64,000 nucleotides of DNA from NCBI RefSeq assembly GCF_022374875.2, contig NZ_CP092427.2, positions 3,844,001 through 3,908,000 of the forward strand. The letters are read 5' to 3'. The notes beneath the pieces were generated by a model, which was not told the DNA's origin, made no database searches, and saw only the letters and a program-made list of their open reading frames with translations. The translations under genes were made by a program, and so were the position numbers. Position 1 is the first letter of the stretch. Every line of letters begins with the position of its first letter. Of this stretch, positions 45,777 to 54,940 are shown piece by piece. This DNA is from Mycolicibacterium rufum. Its GTDB lineage: Bacteria > Actinomycetota > Actinomycetes > Mycobacteriales > Mycobacteriaceae.

Positions 45777-46976
45777 GTGCTGCTCTCGCTGATCGCCTTC
45801 TCGGTGGTGTTCGCCGCCTGGGCGCTCTCGGCGGGACGGTTGGAGAGACTTCGGCTCACCGCCCCGATGGTGCTGGTGCTGGCCGGCATCGCGGTCGGGT
45901 TCAGCACGTCCGACGCGCTCGCCGAGTCGCTGAACAGCACCACCGCCCAGCGCGGAGCCGAACTGATCCTGGCTGTGCTGCTGTTCGTCGACGCCACCGA
46001 CATCCGCGGTGGACTGTTCGGACGCGACCCGCGCTCGGCCATGCGGATCCTGTTCCTGGCGCTGCCGCTGAGCCTGGCCCTGTCGGTGCTGCTCGGATCC
46101 TGGCTGCTGCCCGGCGCGTCCTGGGCGGTGCTGCTGATCATCGCCTGCGTGGTGGTGCCGACCGACTTCGCCCCGGCCGAGTCGATCCTGCGCGACGAAC
46201 GCATCCCCGAGAAGGTCCGCAATCTGCTGGGCGTGGAGGCCGGCTACAACGACGGCATCGTCTCCCCGGTGTTCCTGTTCGGGCTCGCGCTGGCGGCCGA
46301 CCGCGGACATGCCGGGCGCCCCCTGCATGCGCTCGGATCCGCGGTGGTGCACTCCCTGACGGCGATCGCCGTGGGCGTGACCGTCGGCGCCGTGCTCGCG
46401 ACGCTGATCAACCTCGCCGAGCGCCGCGGTGCGATGACCGGGCAGAGCCACCGGATGATCTTGGTCACTGCTCCGGTGATGGCGTACGGATTGAGCCTGG
46501 CCGTGCACGGCAACGGGTTCGTCTCGGCGTTCGTCTGCGGCATCGCGTTCCACTACCTGCGCCACACCCCCGCACTGCGGTCCGAACTCGAGTTGCTCGA
46601 CGACATCGGCTTCCTGCTGACGGCGCTGATGTGGTTCGTGTTCGGCGCGGTGGCCGTGCTGGCGCTCAGCGCCGGGGTGTCCTGGTCGATCGCCGTGTTC
46701 TGCCTGCTCGCGCTGACCGTCGTGCGGGTGGTTCCGGTGGTCGTCGCGATGCTCGGATCCCCTCGGTTCACCCGGCGCGAACGCTTGCTCGTCGGATGGC
46801 TCGGCCCCCGCGGCACCGCGTCGATCGTCTTCGGTTTGCTGGCCTTCAACGTGCTGCCCGCGGGGGACGAACACACCGCGCTGATCGTCATGGTGGTCGC
46901 CGTGCTGGGCAGCGTGGTGCTGCACGGGCCGGGCGCGTCCACCGCCGCGGCGCGATTGGCGCAGGCCACGAACTAG
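45777..46976 (+). CDS. CPA-type Na+(K+)/H+ antiporter
   Basis: A 399-residue membrane protein with about 12 hydrophobic segments, of the cation:proton antiporter family. VVVPTDFAPAESILRDERIP carries the conserved TD...E of segment 5, and LLGVEAGYNDGIVSPVFLF the acidic ND motif of segment 6, both typical of NhaP-like CPA1 exchangers. WLGPRGTASIVFGLLAF is another family block. It would export Na+ or K+ for pH and salt balance. GTG 45777 is the start. It lies 9 nt before the purL start, with the purL -10 overlapping its 3' end. Confidence 0.88.
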   Translation: MLLSLIAFSVVFAAWALSAGRLERLRLTAPMVLVLAGIAVGFSTSDALAESLNSTTAQRGAELILAVLLFVDATDIRGGLFGRDPRSAMRILFLALPLSLALSVLLGSWLLPGASWAVLLIIACVVVPTDFAPAESILRDERIPEKVRNLLGVEAGYNDGIVSPVFLFGLALAADRGHAGRPLHALGSAVVHSLTAIAVGVTVGAVLATLINLAERRGAMTGQSHRMILVTAPVMAYGLSLAVHGNGFVSAFVCGIAFHYLRHTPALRSELELLDDIGFLLTALMWFVFGAVAVLALSAGVSWSIAVFCLLALTVVRVVPVVVAMLGSPRFTRRERLLVGWLGPRGTASIVFGLLAFNVLPAGDEHTALIVMVVAVLGSVVLHGPGASTAAARLAQATN

Positions 46977-46979
46977 ACT
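46974..46979 (+). promoter_or_regulatory. -10 element of purL
   Basis: TAGACT, partly inside the antiporter stop codon, then 6 nt, then GTG 46986; leaderless spacing. Confidence 0.55.
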
Positions 46980-46985
46980 GAGCCG

Positions 46986-49292
46986 GTGACGTCCGGGCTC
47001 ACCCACGAGGTCGATACGGTCGACCACGCAGCATCCACCCCAGATCAGCCGCAACCGTTCCGCGAACTCGGTCTCAAGGACGACGAGTACGCGCGGATCC
47101 GCGAGATCCTCGGACGTCGGCCCACCGACGCCGAGCTCGCGATGTACTCGGTGATGTGGAGTGAGCACTGCTCCTACAAGTCCTCGAAGGTGCATCTGCG
47201 CTACTTCGGTGAGACCACCACCGAGAAGATGCGCGAGGCGATGCTCGCCGGCATCGGCGAGAACGCCGGCGTCGTCGACATCGGCGACGGCTGGGCGGCC
47301 ACCTTCAAGGTCGAGTCCCACAACCACCCGTCCTACATCGAGCCCTACCAGGGTGCGGCCACCGGCGTCGGCGGGATCGTGCGCGACATCATGGCGATGG
47401 GCGCGCGGCCCGTCGCGGTGATGGACCAGCTGCGGTTCGGCGCCGCCGACGCGCCCGACACCCGCCGCGTGCTCGACGGCGTGGTGCGTGGCATCGGCGG
47501 GTACGGCAACTCCCTCGGGCTGCCCAACATCGGCGGCGAGACGGTCTTCGACGCCAGCTATGCCGGCAATCCCCTGGTGAACGCGCTGTGTGTCGGCGTG
47601 CTGCGGACCGAGGACCTCAAGCTGGCGTTCGCCTCCGGAGCGGGCAACAAGATCATCCTGTTCGGTGCGCGCACCGGGCTCGACGGCATCGGCGGGGTGT
47701 CGGTGCTCGCGTCGGAGACGTTCGGCGGCGACGAGTCCGGTGCCGGCCGGAAGAAGCTGCCCAGTGTGCAGGTCGGTGACCCGTTCACCGAGAAGGTGCT
47801 CATCGAGTGCTGCCTGGAGCTGTACGCCAACGATCTCGTGGTCGGTATCCAGGACCTCGGCGGCGCTGGATTGTCCTGCGCAACATCAGAACTCGCATCC
47901 GCCGGGGACGGTGGTATGCGGGTCGAACTCGACCGGGTGCCGCTGAGGGCGACCAACATGACGCCCGCGGAGATCCTGTCCAGTGAGTCGCAGGAGCGCA
48001 TGTGCGCGGTGGTGACACCGGAGAACGTCGACGCGTTCCTCGCGGTGTGCCGCAAGTGGGACGTGCTGGCCACCGTCATCGGTGAGGTCACCAACGGCGA
48101 CCGGCTCGAGATCACCTGGCACGGCGACACCGTCGTCGACGTACCGCCGCGCACCGTCGCCCACGAGGGCCCGGTCTACGAACGGCCCGTCGAGCGCCCC
48201 GCCACGCAGGACGCGCTGATCGCCGACACGTCGGCGTCGCTGCCCCGGCCCCGCACCGGCGACGAACTGCGCGCCACGCTGCTGGCCATGCTCGGCAGCC
48301 CGCACCTGTGCAGCCGCGCGTTCATCACCGAGCAGTACGACCGCTACGTGCGCGGCAACACCGTGCTGGCCGAGAACGCCGACGGCGGCGTGCTGCGCGT
48401 CGACGAGGAGACCGGCCGGGGCATCGCGATCTCCACCGACGCGTCGGGGCGCTATACCGCACTGGACCCGTACGCCGGCGCCCAGCTCGCGCTGGCCGAG
48501 GCCTACCGCAACGTCGCGGTCACCGGGGCCACCCCGATCGCGGTGACCAACTGCCTGAACTTCGGCTCGCCCGAGGATCCCGGTGTGATGTGGCAGTTCT
48601 CCCAGGCCGTCCGCGGCCTCGCCGATGGTGCTGCGGCACTGGGGATTCCGGTGACCGGAGGAAACGTCAGCTTCTACAACCAGACGGGCACCACGCCGAT
48701 CCTGCCGACCCCGGTGGTCGGCATCCTCGGCGTCATCGACGACGTGAAGCGCCGCATCCCCACCGGTTTCGGCACCGAGCCGGGAGAGACGCTGATCCTG
48801 CTCGGCGACACTCACGACGAGTTCGACGGTTCGATCTGGGCGCAGGTCACCGGCGACCACCTCGGCGGGGTGCCGCCTCGCGTCGACCTGGAGCGGGAGC
48901 GGCTGCTGGCCGAGGTGCTGACCGCGGCCTCCCGCGACGGACTGGTGTCCGCCGCCCACGACCTGTCCGAGGGTGGACTGATCCAGGCCGTCGTCGAGGG
49001 CGCCCTGACCGGTGAAACCGGTTGCCGTGTCCTGCTTCCCGAACAGGCCGACCCGTTCGTCTTCTTGTTCTCCGAATCAGCGGGCCGGGTGCTGGTCGCG
49101 GTGCCCCGCACCGAGGAGAGCCGCTTCACTGCGATGTGTGAGGCGCGGGGGCTGCCCGCCACCCGAGTGGGCGTCGTCGATCAGGGTCCCGAGGGCGGCG
49201 AACCCACCGTCGAGGTGCAGGGCCTGTTCACGGTCACCCTGGAGGAGTTGCGCCGGACGTCGGAAGGTGTGCTGCCCGGGTTGTTCGGGTGA
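46986..49292 (+). CDS. purL: FGAM synthase subunit PurL (small form)
   Basis: A 768-residue synthase subunit that makes FGAM from FGAR, ATP and ammonia delivered by PurQ. It is the short bacterial form, without its own glutaminase domain. [19 protein letters not shown] carries the active-site histidine region, [21 protein letters not shown] the ATP/substrate block, and [19 protein letters not shown] and [16 protein letters not shown] [16 protein letters not shown] further PurM-like folds; the second half repeats the PurM-like unit ([12 protein letters not shown]). It has an N-terminal extension of about 25 residues compared with the conserved start. A leaderless-type promoter precedes it. Confidence 0.97.
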   Translation: MTSGLTHEVDTVDHAASTPDQPQPFRELGLKDDEYARIREILGRRPTDAELAMYSVMWSEHCSYKSSKVHLRYFGETTTEKMREAMLAGIGENAGVVDIGDGWAATFKVESHNHPSYIEPYQGAATGVGGIVRDIMAMGARPVAVMDQLRFGAADAPDTRRVLDGVVRGIGGYGNSLGLPNIGGETVFDASYAGNPLVNALCVGVLRTEDLKLAFASGAGNKIILFGARTGLDGIGGVSVLASETFGGDESGAGRKKLPSVQVGDPFTEKVLIECCLELYANDLVVGIQDLGGAGLSCATSELASAGDGGMRVELDRVPLRATNMTPAEILSSESQERMCAVVTPENVDAFLAVCRKWDVLATVIGEVTNGDRLEITWHGDTVVDVPPRTVAHEGPVYERPVERPATQDALIADTSASLPRPRTGDELRATLLAMLGSPHLCSRAFITEQYDRYVRGNTVLAENADGGVLRVDEETGRGIAISTDASGRYTALDPYAGAQLALAEAYRNVAVTGATPIAVTNCLNFGSPEDPGVMWQFSQAVRGLADGAAALGIPVTGGNVSFYNQTGTTPILPTPVVGILGVIDDVKRRIPTGFGTEPGETLILLGDTHDEFDGSIWAQVTGDHLGGVPPRVDLERERLLAEVLTAASRDGLVSAAHDLSEGGLIQAVVEGALTGETGCRVLLPEQADPFVFLFSESAGRVLVAVPRTEESRFTAMCEARGLPATRVGVVDQGPEGGEPTVEVQGLFTVTLEELRRTSEGVLPGLFG

Positions 49293-49310
49293 TCCCCCGG
49301 TGAGCTCCGA

Positions 49311-51032
49311 GTGACGGGGGAGGCGCCGGCCCGACATCCGCTCTACGTCTGGGCGTGGAGTCTGCTGCGCCTCGACTTCACCGGGATGGCCTTCGGTGGG
49401 TTGTTCTTCTGCATGTCGCTGACCCCGTCGCTGCTACCGCGAGACTGGTTGTTCCAGGGGCTGATCGGTGGCATCAACGCGGCGATCGGTTACGGCATCG
49501 GGGTGTTCCTCGCCCGGATGGCCCGCCGGTTCGTGCTCGCCGGGCGGCCGTGGTGGCCACCCCCGCTGGGGGTGTCGTCGGCGCTGAAGACGCTCACCGT
49601 CGTGCTCGTGCTGGCGGCCTGCGTGCTGATGGTGATCCCGGCGGCGGGCTGGCAGCGCCAGGTGTCGGCGCTGATGGGCATGCAGGGCCCCAGCACGGCA
49701 AGCTATCTGCGCACGCTGGTGCTCGCCGCGGTGGTCGGCGGAGCGTGTGTGGCGGTGACGCGGATGCTCATCGACCTGATCAAGACCATGGCCCGCTACC
49801 TGATCCGGCGCTGGCGTCTCTCTGACGAGCTGGCGCTGTTCATCGGCACCACGATCGTCGTGGTGCTCGTGATCACGCTCGCCAACGGCGTCCTGTTGCG
49901 CGGCTTCCTCGCCGGCGCCAACCGGGTCTTCCAGCCGCAGAACGCCACCACGATGGCCGGTGTCGTCCAGCCCCCGGAACCCGAGAGATCGGGCAGCCCG
50001 GAGTCTTTCGCACCCTGGGACACCCTGGGTTATCAGGGCCGCAACTTCGTGGGCACCGGACCCGACGCCGCCGAACTCACCAGGATCAACGGCAGGCCGG
50101 CCAAGGAGCCCGTCCGCGTGTACGTCGGCCTGCAGACCGCCGACACCGACGACGCCCGGATGGCGGTGCTGCTCAGCGAGCTCGAACGCAGCGGCGCCTT
50201 CGACCGCAAGGTGCTCGTCATCGCCCCGACCACCGGCACCGGATGGGTCAATCCGATCGCCGCCAGGTCGCTGGAGATGATGTACAACGGCGACACCGCG
50301 ATCGCTGGCTCCCAGTACTCCTATCTGCCGAGCTGGATATCGTTCATCGGCGACCAGCAGAAGTCGGTGGAGTTCGGCCGCAAGATGATCGACGCGATCC
50401 ATGCACGCTGGGCGACGCTGCCGCCCGATCGGCGGCCTCGGCTGCTGCTTTACGGCGAGAGCCTCGGATCGATGGCGGGGCAGGGTGCCTTCGACTGGCT
50501 GCCGGACATCTCCCGCATGGGTTTCTCCTCCGTGCTGTGGGTCGGACCACCCAACGCCAGCTCGCTGTGGCATGCGATCACCGTGCGTCGCGATCCGGGC
50601 ACCCCCGAGGTCAAACCCCGCTACGACAACGGGCGCACCGTGCGATTCTCGCAGGGCAACGACCCCGCGCAGATCGCCCGCGACGCCGCAACCCCGTGGG
50701 ACGGCACCAGAGTGCTGTTCTTGCAACATCCCTCGGACCCGATCGTGTGGTGGTCGCAGGACCTGCTGTTCACCAAACCCGACTGGCTGTCCGAACCTCC
50801 TGGCCGCGACCGCACCGCGTCGATGCGGTGGTATCCGATCGTGACGTTCTGGCAGGTCGCCGCCGACATGACCAACGCGTCGTCAGTTCCGGGCGGACAC
50901 GGCCACAACTACGGCGACTACATCCTCGACGGCTGGGCGGCCGTCGCCCCGCCGCCCGGATGGACCCCGGCCGACACCGAACGCATCCGGACCGCACTGC
51001 AGCAGACCGAGTCCGAAGACGGAAACCAATGA
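49311..51032 (+). CDS. alpha/beta-hydrolase membrane protein (Abhydrolase_9-type)
   Basis: A 573-residue protein with an N-terminal membrane half and a C-terminal hydrolase half. About four to five hydrophobic segments occupy residues 25-205 (for example LTVVLVLAACVLMVIPAAGW and GTTIVVVLVITLANGVLL). The soluble half has LLLYGESLGSMAGQGAF with a GESLGS nucleophile elbow, the acid perhaps in LQHPSDPIVWW and a histidine in PGGHGHNYGDY. This pairing of Abhydrolase_9_N and Abhydrolase_9 is common in mycobacteria and its activity is unknown; an envelope lipid is a likely substrate. It starts at GTG 49311, 18 nt after purL, and its stop overlaps the CPBP gene (ATGA). Confidence 0.85.
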   Translation: MTGEAPARHPLYVWAWSLLRLDFTGMAFGGLFFCMSLTPSLLPRDWLFQGLIGGINAAIGYGIGVFLARMARRFVLAGRPWWPPPLGVSSALKTLTVVLVLAACVLMVIPAAGWQRQVSALMGMQGPSTASYLRTLVLAAVVGGACVAVTRMLIDLIKTMARYLIRRWRLSDELALFIGTTIVVVLVITLANGVLLRGFLAGANRVFQPQNATTMAGVVQPPEPERSGSPESFAPWDTLGYQGRNFVGTGPDAAELTRINGRPAKEPVRVYVGLQTADTDDARMAVLLSELERSGAFDRKVLVIAPTTGTGWVNPIAARSLEMMYNGDTAIAGSQYSYLPSWISFIGDQQKSVEFGRKMIDAIHARWATLPPDRRPRLLLYGESLGSMAGQGAFDWLPDISRMGFSSVLWVGPPNASSLWHAITVRRDPGTPEVKPRYDNGRTVRFSQGNDPAQIARDAATPWDGTRVLFLQHPSDPIVWWSQDLLFTKPDWLSEPPGRDRTASMRWYPIVTFWQVAADMTNASSVPGGHGHNYGDYILDGWAAVAPPPGWTPADTERIRTALQQTESEDGNQ

Positions 51033-51640
51033 CACCGGCAAGGATCCGGGCCTCGGCGCTGGCCGCGATCCTGCTCGGCTGGAGTGTGGTCGCCCCCCGC
51101 GTCCCGCTGCGGTGGCATCCGCTGCCGCACGCCGTCCTCGGCACCGCCGCGGCCGCGTCGACCCACAGGTCGCTGGGCCTGCGCCGACCCGCACTGACCC
51201 GCGGGCTGCGGTGGGGCGGTGTGGCCGCCGCCGCGGTGAGCGCCGCCGTGGCGGTCGCCACGACGGTGGCACCTGTGCGCGACGGCATCGCCGCCGGTGC
51301 GCCGCCCGACTCGCCCGCCCGATGGTTGTTGCTGCGCATACCGTTCGGAACCGTCTGGTCGGAGGAGACGACCTACCGCGCCGCACTCGGATCTACTGCC
51401 GCGCAGGCGTTCGGCGCACGAGCCGGTCGATGGTTCACCGCCGCGGTGTTCGGCCTCTCCCATGTGCCCGACGCGCGGGCTGCCGGCCAATCGGTGCCGG
51501 GCACGGTGCTCGTGACCGGTGCGGCCGGCTGGATCTTCGCGTGGCTCTACGACACGTCGGGCAGCCTCGCCGCGCCGATGCTCGCGCACCTCGCCGTCAA
51601 CGAAGCGGGAGCCGTTGCCGCCGTGACACTTCGGCGCTAG
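51029..51640 (+). CDS. CPBP-family intramembrane metalloprotease (Rv0804-type)
   Basis: A 203-residue membrane protein with hydrophobic segments at about 8-25, 35-50, 62-82, 130-150 and 160-180. The three CPBP/Abi motifs are present: VWSEETTYRAAL (Glu112-Glu113-x3-Arg), FGLSHVPDA (Phe-x3-His) and LAHLAVNEAG (His-x3-Asn). Such proteases cleave prenylated or other membrane proteins, and some give bacteriocin immunity. It is coupled by ATGA to the hydrolase gene, so the two may act on the same envelope process. Its stop interlocks with the convergent MCE gene (CTAG). Confidence 0.85.
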   Translation: MTPARIRASALAAILLGWSVVAPRVPLRWHPLPHAVLGTAAAASTHRSLGLRRPALTRGLRWGGVAAAAVSAAVAVATTVAPVRDGIAAGAPPDSPARWLLLRIPFGTVWSEETTYRAALGSTAAQAFGARAGRWFTAAVFGLSHVPDARAAGQSVPGTVLVTGAAGWIFAWLYDTSGSLAAPMLAHLAVNEAGAVAAVTLRR

Positions 51641-52842
51641 GGATTGATGGTCGGCTCACCGACCTGCCGGCCCCACACGTACTCGACGAAGGCCGGCTGA
51701 CCCAGTTCCATGTGGTTGTAGGGCGCCAGGTTGAAACCGGTGTCCATCACCAGATAGGGCGCGGGCCACAGATCCCGGGTGATCTTCTGCCAGCACCCCG
51801 GCCGGCCCTCGGGCCCGCCCCGCGCGTTCACCCGCGGCAGGTTGTCGGGATAGACGAAGGGATTGCCCGCCCCCATGATGGTGCCCGCCGAGCGCAGCGA
51901 GTAGCCGTTGTCGCCGCCCAGCACCCGGGCGATCTCCGGGCCCACCTCCGCGTAATTGCGGGTGGTGCAGAAGATCATGCCGCGGTAGTCGTCGAGCAGC
52001 TTGGACGTCGGCAGCAGGTCGGCGGCGCCGCGCACCAGGTACGGCGCGCCGCGGGTGATGACGTCGGTCGCCGGATCGGCGAATCCCACCGCCGCCATCA
52101 GCGCGGCGTCGATGTCGCCCGAGCGGGCCGAGAGCGTACGTGCCGTGACCACCGCGGCGTCCAGGCCGTCCCACAGATCCTCCGACGCGTCGCTGTAGCC
52201 GTCGGCCAACCGGGCGAGCGCAACGACGTCCGAACGCAGTTGCCGCATCCGAGGATTCAGCTCGTCGAGGATCTGGTTTCCGCCCTGCAGCGACGCGCCG
52301 AATCGATTCCCGAGGCCGTTCAGCGCCGTGGCGGTGGCGGACAGCGTCTGGTTCAGCTTCACCGGGTCCACCTGCTCGGCGATCGCGGTGACCGTCTCGA
52401 ACAGCGTGTTGAACTCGGTGGTCACCGTCGCCACGTCGAGTTCGTCCTCGGGTGACAGGCGTTGTGGCGCAGGTTGTTCCGGGGAACTCAGGGACACGTA
52501 CTTGTTTCCGAACACGGTCGTGGCACGAATCTCTGCCACAGCGTTGGCCGGGATGACCGCCAGCGCCCGCGGATCCACCTGGACCGTGAGTCGGGCCTGC
52601 GGCGTATCGCCCGCGGCCATCTGGTCGATGCCGGCCACCCGGCCGATCTCGACGTCATTGAACGTGACCTTCGCTCCCGGTTCGACGACCAGGCCCGCGC
52701 GGGGCGAGACCAGCGTGAGCTCGACGTACTGCCGGAAGTCGCCGCGGAACTGCAGGAACAGCAGCGTGCCCGCGACGGCGAGCACGACGAGGAGCAGTGC
52801 GCCCAGGATCCGGTAGGGCGGCGCGTCCCGGGCTTGCGACAC
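51637..52842 (-). CDS. stand-alone MCE-family protein
   Basis: A 401-residue secreted or membrane-anchored MCE protein. One N-terminal membrane anchor (ILGALLLVVLAVAGTLLFLQF, about 12-32) is followed by an MlaD/MCE domain (about 38-120: VELTLVSPRAGLVVEPGAKV, FNDVEIGRVAGI) and a long helical region that in other MCE proteins forms the lipid tunnel. The end, CWQKITRDLWPAPYLVMDTG, resembles MceA-type C-termini. Normal mce loci have yrbE genes and six mce genes; none are here. It may replace one ring member of another Mce complex. GTG 52842 is the start. It is divergent from the SCP-like gene with 16 bp between them. Confidence 0.88.
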   Translation of the reverse strand: MSQARDAPPYRILGALLLVVLAVAGTLLFLQFRGDFRQYVELTLVSPRAGLVVEPGAKVTFNDVEIGRVAGIDQMAAGDTPQARLTVQVDPRALAVIPANAVAEIRATTVFGNKYVSLSSPEQPAPQRLSPEDELDVATVTTEFNTLFETVTAIAEQVDPVKLNQTLSATATALNGLGNRFGASLQGGNQILDELNPRMRQLRSDVVALARLADGYSDASEDLWDGLDAAVVTARTLSARSGDIDAALMAAVGFADPATDVITRGAPYLVRGAADLLPTSKLLDDYRGMIFCTTRNYAEVGPEIARVLGGDNGYSLRSAGTIMGAGNPFVYPDNLPRVNARGGPEGRPGCWQKITRDLWPAPYLVMDTGFNLAPYNHMELGQPAFVEYVWGRQVGEPTINP

Positions 52843-52858
52843 TTTGAGAACCTAGATC

Positions 52859-53251
52859 ATGGCCCCTCGCCGTACTGCCGATCCGGCAAAGACCCGCGCC
52901 GCGGTGGCTGCTCTGGCCCCCTGGCTGCGCGACGACAACGCTCCGGCGCCGCAGCGCACCGAACTCGCCGAGGCCGTCCGGGCGACGGCCCGAACCCTGG
53001 CGGCCGTCGCGCCCGGTGCCGCCGTCGAGGTGAGGGTGCCCCCGTTCATCGCGGTGCAGTGCATCCCCGGTCCCCGGCACACCCGCGGCACTCCGCCCAA
53101 CGTCGTCGAGACCGACCCTCGCACCTGGCTGCTTCTGGCCACCGGTCTGCTGACCGTGCCCGAGGCGGCGGCCGCCGGGACGCTGGCTCTGTCGGGGTCG
53201 CGGGCCACCGAGATCGCGTCGGCGCTGCCGTTGGTGGCCCTGCCGGATTGA
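52859..53251 (+). CDS. sterol-carrier-family protein (Rv0807-type)
   Basis: A 130-residue single-domain protein of the small actinobacterial sterol-carrier-like family. VEVRVPPFIAVQCIPGPRHT followed by TPPNVVETDPRTWLLLATGL is the conserved core; the C-terminal LALSGSRATEIASALPLVAL matches the SCP2-type end. It might carry a lipid or CoA ester, which would suit its place beside an MCE lipid-transport protein, but no ligand is known. It starts at ATG 52859, and a 129-bp gap separates it from purF. Confidence 0.82.
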   Translation: MAPRRTADPAKTRAAVAALAPWLRDDNAPAPQRTELAEAVRATARTLAAVAPGAAVEVRVPPFIAVQCIPGPRHTRGTPPNVVETDPRTWLLLATGLLTVPEAAAAGTLALSGSRATEIASALPLVALPD

Positions 53252-53334
53252 CGACGGGAATGGTGGTGCGGCGGCGGTCGTTGTTCCGCACGGCCACACC
53301 GCGGCATGATTCCGCGTTTCGCCGCCGTTCACCG

Positions 53335-53340
53335 TAGACT
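53335..53340 (+). promoter_or_regulatory. -10 element of purF
   Basis: TAGACT, 40 nt before the purF GTG. Unlike most purine genes here, purF would have a real leader of about 34 nt with a GGGAG ribosome site 10 nt before the start. Confidence 0.5.
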
Positions 53341-53380
53341 GACCACCGTCACCCACCGCCCCTAGGGAGCAGCGCAGACC

Positions 53381-54922
53381 GTGACCGCCGAGCAGCCCGC
53401 CCAGGTAGAGAACGAACCTCGAGAAGAGTGCGGAGTCTTCGGAGTCTGGGCGCCCGGCGAGGAAGTGGCGAAACTCACGTACTACGGCCTCTATGCGCTG
53501 CAGCACAGAGGACAGGAAGCCGCGGGCATCGCGGTGGCCGACGGTTCGCAGGTGCTGGTGTTCAAGGATCTCGGGTTGGTCAGCCAGGTCTTCGACGAGC
53601 AGACCCTGGCCGCCATGCCGGGCCACGTCGCCGTCGGGCACTGCCGCTACTCCACCACCGGCTCCACCACGTGGGAGAACGCCCAGCCGGTCTTCCGTAA
53701 CACCGCCGCCGGCACCGGCGTCGCGCTGGGCCACAACGGCAACCTCGTCAACACCGCCGAGCTGGCGGCCCGCGCCCGCGACGAAGGTCTGATGAGCAAC
53801 CGCGGCGCCGCCGCGGCGACCACTGACTCCGACATCCTCGGCGCCCTGCTCGCGCACGGCGCCGCGGATTCCTCGCTGGAGCAGGCGGCGCTGGAACTGC
53901 TGCCGACCGTGCGGGGCGCGTTCTGCCTGACCTTCATGGACGAGAACACCCTCTACGCCGCGCGAGATCCCTACGGGGTGCGTCCGCTGTCGCTGGGCCG
54001 GCTCGACCGCGGCTGGGTGGTGGCCTCGGAGACCGCCGCCCTCGACATCGTCGGCGCCTCGTTCGTTCGCGACATCGAGCCGGGTGAGCTGCTGGCCATC
54101 GACGCCGACGGCGTCCGCTCGTCGCGCTTCGCCAACCCCACGCCGAAGGGCTGCGTGTTCGAGTACGTGTACCTGGCCCGGCCGGACAGCACGATCGTCG
54201 GCCGTTCGGTGCACGCCACCCGCGTCGATATCGGGCGCCGGCTCGCCCGGGAGAAGCCCGTCGAGGCCGACCTGGTGATCGGTGTCCCGGAGTCGGGCAC
54301 CCCGGCCGCCGTCGGCTACGCCCAGGAGTCCGGGATCCCCTACGGGCAGGGCCTGATGAAGAACGCCTACGTCGGCCGGACCTTCATCCAGCCGTCGCAG
54401 ACCATTCGCCAACTCGGCATCCGACTCAAGCTGAATCCGCTCAAGGAAGTCATCCGCGGTAAGCGGCTGATCGTCGTCGACGACTCGATCGTGCGCGGCA
54501 ACACCCAGCGGGCGCTGATCCGGATGCTGCGCGAGGCGGGTGCCGTCGAGGTGCACGTGCGCATCGCGTCACCGCCGGTGAAGTGGCCGTGCTTCTACGG
54601 CATCGACTTCGCCACACCGGCGGAACTGATCGCCAACGCGGTCAACGCCGACGGGACGGGTGAGGAGATGCTCGACGCGGTCCGGCATGCCATCGGCGCC
54701 GACACGCTCGGCTACATCTCCCAGCACGGCATGATCGCCGCCACCGAGCAGCCCGCGTCGCGGCTGTGCTCGGCCTGCTTCGACGGCAACTACCCGATCG
54801 AACTGCCCGGGGAGACGGCGCTCGGCAAGAACGTCATCGAGCACATGCTGGCCACGGCGGCACGCACCGGCATCCCGCTGCAGGCCGACAACGACAACGC
54901 CTCCGCGCTGCGCCGCCCGTAG
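53381..54922 (+). CDS. purF: amidophosphoribosyltransferase
   Basis: A 513-residue enzyme for the first committed step of purine synthesis: it makes phosphoribosylamine from PRPP and glutamine and is feedback-inhibited by purine nucleotides. A 16-residue propeptide must be removed to free the N-terminal nucleophile Cys17 in EECGVFGVWAPG. GHCRYSTTGSTTWENAQP and LGHNGNLVN belong to the glutaminase domain; VVDDSIVRGNTQRALI is the PRPP loop. RLCSACFDGNYP near the C-terminus carries the CxxC expected of the Fe-S cluster form. It lies 18 bp from the convergent NAD(P)-binding gene. Confidence 0.97.
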   Translation: MTAEQPAQVENEPREECGVFGVWAPGEEVAKLTYYGLYALQHRGQEAAGIAVADGSQVLVFKDLGLVSQVFDEQTLAAMPGHVAVGHCRYSTTGSTTWENAQPVFRNTAAGTGVALGHNGNLVNTAELAARARDEGLMSNRGAAAATTDSDILGALLAHGAADSSLEQAALELLPTVRGAFCLTFMDENTLYAARDPYGVRPLSLGRLDRGWVVASETAALDIVGASFVRDIEPGELLAIDADGVRSSRFANPTPKGCVFEYVYLARPDSTIVGRSVHATRVDIGRRLAREKPVEADLVIGVPESGTPAAVGYAQESGIPYGQGLMKNAYVGRTFIQPSQTIRQLGIRLKLNPLKEVIRGKRLIVVDDSIVRGNTQRALIRMLREAGAVEVHVRIASPPVKWPCFYGIDFATPAELIANAVNADGTGEEMLDAVRHAIGADTLGYISQHGMIAATEQPASRLCSACFDGNYPIELPGETALGKNVIEHMLATAARTGIPLQADNDNASALRRP

Positions 54923-54940
54923 TACGCAGCGTCGCGAAAA

